Origin: Bacteroidales bacterium
GTDB taxonomy: Bacteria; Bacteroidota; Bacteroidia; Bacteroidales; P3
DNA: 35,528 bases
NCBI GenBank assembly: GCA_017469625.1
Contig: JAFUGA010000049.1
Span: 1-35,528 of the forward strand
Direction of reading: 5' to 3'
Every line of letters starts with the position of its first letter. Positions within the stretch are counted from its first letter, which is position 1. Shown piece by piece: positions 33,824-35,528 of the stretch. A program made the translations under genes and the position numbers. The notes under the pieces were generated by a model that saw nothing but the letters and a program-made list of their open reading frames with translations, was not told where the DNA came from and searched no databases.

Positions 33824-34108
33824 TTAGACATTATAATTGAAATATTTTGTAAGGTAAAAGATTAGTATAAGTATGTGCAAAAATAAGATAATGGGAACAC
33901 CGAATTTAAATTTATTGTGTTTTGTTTTATGATGAAAAGTTTTCATACCTAAAAAAGCACCTATACTTCCTCCACATATTGCAAGTAAAAGAAGAGTTTT
34001 TTCGCTTATTCTCCATTTGCCTCTTTTGGCTTTATATTTATCTACAGCGAAACAAATAAATGAAATAATATTCAACACAAACAAAACAATACAAATATAT
34101 TTTTCCAT
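33824..34108 (-). CDS. DUF1294 family small membrane protein
   Basis: 94 residues with three predicted membrane helices (about 4-22, 38-58 and 68-90). The DUF1294 signatures are FAVDKYKAKRGKWRISEKTLL, GGSIGAFLGMKTFHHKTKHNKF. Members are widespread inner-membrane proteins of unknown function. The ATG at 34108 is the natural start, just ahead of the first helix. It is a single gene on the minus strand, downstream of the outer membrane protein gene and separated from it by a terminator. No clear promoter box was seen in the 60 bp before it. Confidence 0.85.
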   Translation of the reverse strand: MEKYICIVLFVLNIISFICFAVDKYKAKRGKWRISEKTLLLLAICGGSIGAFLGMKTFHHKTKHNKFKFGVPIILFLHILILIFYLTKYFNYNV

Positions 34109-34163
34109 ATCAAAATTTCACTTTATATAAACCTTTTGTAATATCAATTATTTTCTATCTATA

Positions 34164-34197
34164 TGAAAAACAAGAGTTACAAAGGTAACTCTTGTTT
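34164..34197 (-). terminator. Rho-independent terminator of the outer membrane protein gene
   Basis: 13-bp perfect stem AAACAAGAGTTAC/GTAACTCTTGTTT with a 4-nt loop, followed on the minus strand by TTCATATAG after a run of five T. It lies 26 nt after the stop. Confidence 0.85.
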
Positions 34198-34222
34198 CAA
34201 AAAAATTTAAACTTATGAGTGA

Positions 34223-35528
34223 TTAGAATTTAAATCCAACTGTTGCTTGAAGAAGATTCTTTGTTGTAGAAAGAGTTGTTGCATTGTTGTTATCGCCTGA
34301 GTACATATAGTAATCACCTTTTGTATGACCATAAGCGTAACCTAAATCAAAGGTACAATATTTTCCTTTGTAACCTATACCACAGGTAACATAATTCCAA
34401 CTTGCATCATTTACATCTTCTTTATATGGGTTGCCAAAATGTGCAAATCCTGCTCTCAAATACAAACGGTCTAACTTCAATTCACCACCTATTCTTATAT
34501 TACTTGCTCCGTCAAAAGCATTTTCTATACTTGTATTTAGGTTAGTTTCTGTCATAACGTTGTTATCCATTGAGAAAGACATAAAACTGTAATCTGTATA
34601 TTCATAATCCAAACTTACAGTACCTGAAATAGGACTTTTGTTGTTGCCTAACACAACTGCAACATTTCCCATAAAACGCCAAGGAGATTGCATATTGTAA
34701 TCGTATGTAGGATACCAACCACCAGACCAACTATTGTATTTTACTTCTGAATAAAAATCATCTGTTGTGCTATAATATGTAGGAGTGTGTATTGCAGCAC
34801 CTACTCTCAACCAAGCAATAGGTTTAACTATAGCACCTATCTTTAAGTTTATACCTGTAACAGAAAGGTCTTGTTGTGTGTTATAGTTGTAGTATCCTGT
34901 AGAAATACCATTTACAAATCTTTCTTCAGAAAAAGAAGTTTTGCAAGTATATGCTCCGAAAGGAATACCTATTGTTGCACCAAGATAAAGTATGTTGTTA
35001 TAGTTACCAGAAAGAGATAGAGAAAATTCATTCAAATATCCGCTTTCTCTTATTGATTTTATCTGATTGAAAGTTCCGTTTTCATAAACAGAAGAAGTGT
35101 AGTAGGTATCGTCTGTTGCGTCATACGTTGTATCAATAACTCCTGATGAAATAAAGTCATCGTTCAACGAAGTTATATTATTCAAGACGTTATCGTTGAT
35201 AAAAGAAGAGGAAAGATTGGAACGAACAATTTTTGCTCTGTTATTGAAATTGGCTAATCTGTTTATACCAAAAGATAACTGAACATGTCTCCAATTACTC
35301 TTTCCATTATCAAAATCAAGTACAAAACCTAAGTTACCATAGTTAAATGCTGGGTGAGAGTCGCTTGTTTTCATACCGTTGAAGTTGCTTTCTGTAGATG
35401 TAATATCTATTCCCATAGAGAAAGTTACTTCACTTTTTCTGTAAAAACCTAATCCTGCAGGGTTGTAATGTGCAGACATAATATCGCCACCTAAAGCCCC
35501 TATAGCACCACCTTTACCTATATAGGTA
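34223..35528 (-). CDS. OMPP1/FadL-like outer membrane β-barrel protein (5' end cut)
   Basis: At least 435 residues are visible. The frame stays open past the Met at 35477-35479 to the window edge, and the upstream residues (YIGKGGAIGALGGDI) belong to the family, so that Met is internal. The N-terminal GGDIMSAHYNPAGLGFYRKSEV is typical of the OMPP1/FadL/TodX family, to which PorV also belongs. Many short alternating strands with Tyr and Gly follow, and the final residue is Phe (ATVGFKF), as expected for an outer-membrane barrel. It may transport hydrophobic compounds or serve the T9SS; which of these cannot be decided. The signal peptide and promoter lie outside the window. Confidence 0.85.
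   Translation of the reverse strand, partial: TYIGKGGAIGALGGDIMSAHYNPAGLGFYRKSEVTFSMGIDITSTESNFNGMKTSDSHPAFNYGNLGFVLDFDNGKSNWRHVQLSFGINRLANFNNRAKIVRSNLSSSFINDNVLNNITSLNDDFISSGVIDTTYDATDDTYYTSSVYENGTFNQIKSIRESGYLNEFSLSLSGNYNNILYLGATIGIPFGAYTCKTSFSEERFVNGISTGYYNYNTQQDLSVTGINLKIGAIVKPIAWLRVGAAIHTPTYYSTTDDFYSEVKYNSWSGGWYPTYDYNMQSPWRFMGNVAVVLGNNKSPISGTVSLDYEYTDYSFMSFSMDNNVMTETNLNTSIENAFDGASNIRIGGELKLDRLYLRAGFAHFGNPYKEDVNDASWNYVTCGIGYKGKYCTFDLGYAYGHTKGDYYMYSGDNNNATTLSTTKNLLQATVGFKF

Noticed and set aside
1-35528. tRNA or rRNA genes, transposase or integrase genes
   Set aside because: None recognised on either strand; no insertion-sequence ends or cloverleaf-like motif (such as GGTTCGAATCC) was noticed.

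Overview
The window looks like the chromosome of an AT-rich member of the Bacteroidetes, most likely Bacteroidales. This is inferred from gene content and signals. There is a UpxY/Wza/Wzc-type capsule export cluster. Two large secreted proteins end in type IX secretion (T9SS) sorting domains. There is an OMPP1/FadL-like outer membrane protein, the DUF4175-like / ATPase-like / ybeY / mnmG gene order, and repeated TAnnTTTG (-7) promoter boxes typical of the phylum. No species is claimed.

Layout. (1) 1-4009, minus strand: capsule/exopolysaccharide export operon upxY-wza-wzc, with a consensus promoter, a leader of about 170 nt carrying a hairpin, and a wzc that runs off the left edge inside its tyrosine tail. 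(2) 4205-7792, minus strand: a repeat cluster, then the cell-elongation pair mrdA (PBP2) and mrdB (RodA). (3) 7801-16317, plus strand: a LuxE-like acyl-protein synthetase, an isolated atpB, a giant membrane/coiled-coil protein overlapping atpB, a degenerate ATPase-like protein, ybeY and mnmG. (4) 16318-22966: a 2075-residue T9SS-secreted fibronectin III protein with its own promoter and terminator. (5) 23090-31460: the accessory part. Two diverged copies of a block of about 380-415 bp face each other in inverted orientation. Each carries the same promoter and a tiny ORF. Between them lie three unrecognised ORFs separated by four direct copies of a 33-bp repeat, a second T9SS/Fn3 protein of 1699 residues on the minus strand, and a 58-residue acidic protein. 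(6) 31588-33464: a type II restriction-modification pair. (7) 33560-35528: a repeat cluster, a DUF1294 membrane protein and the 3' part of an outer membrane protein gene.

Five intergenic clusters of one degenerate repeat (21-bp period, core AAAACAAAG) are scattered through the window. Core genes in regions 1-3 are ordinary. The most unusual area is 23.0-31.5 kb. There, repeat-bounded ORFs, duplicated promoter/micropeptide blocks and a restriction-modification pair next door suggest a gene-acquisition or defence island of a kind I cannot name. That last reading is inference.
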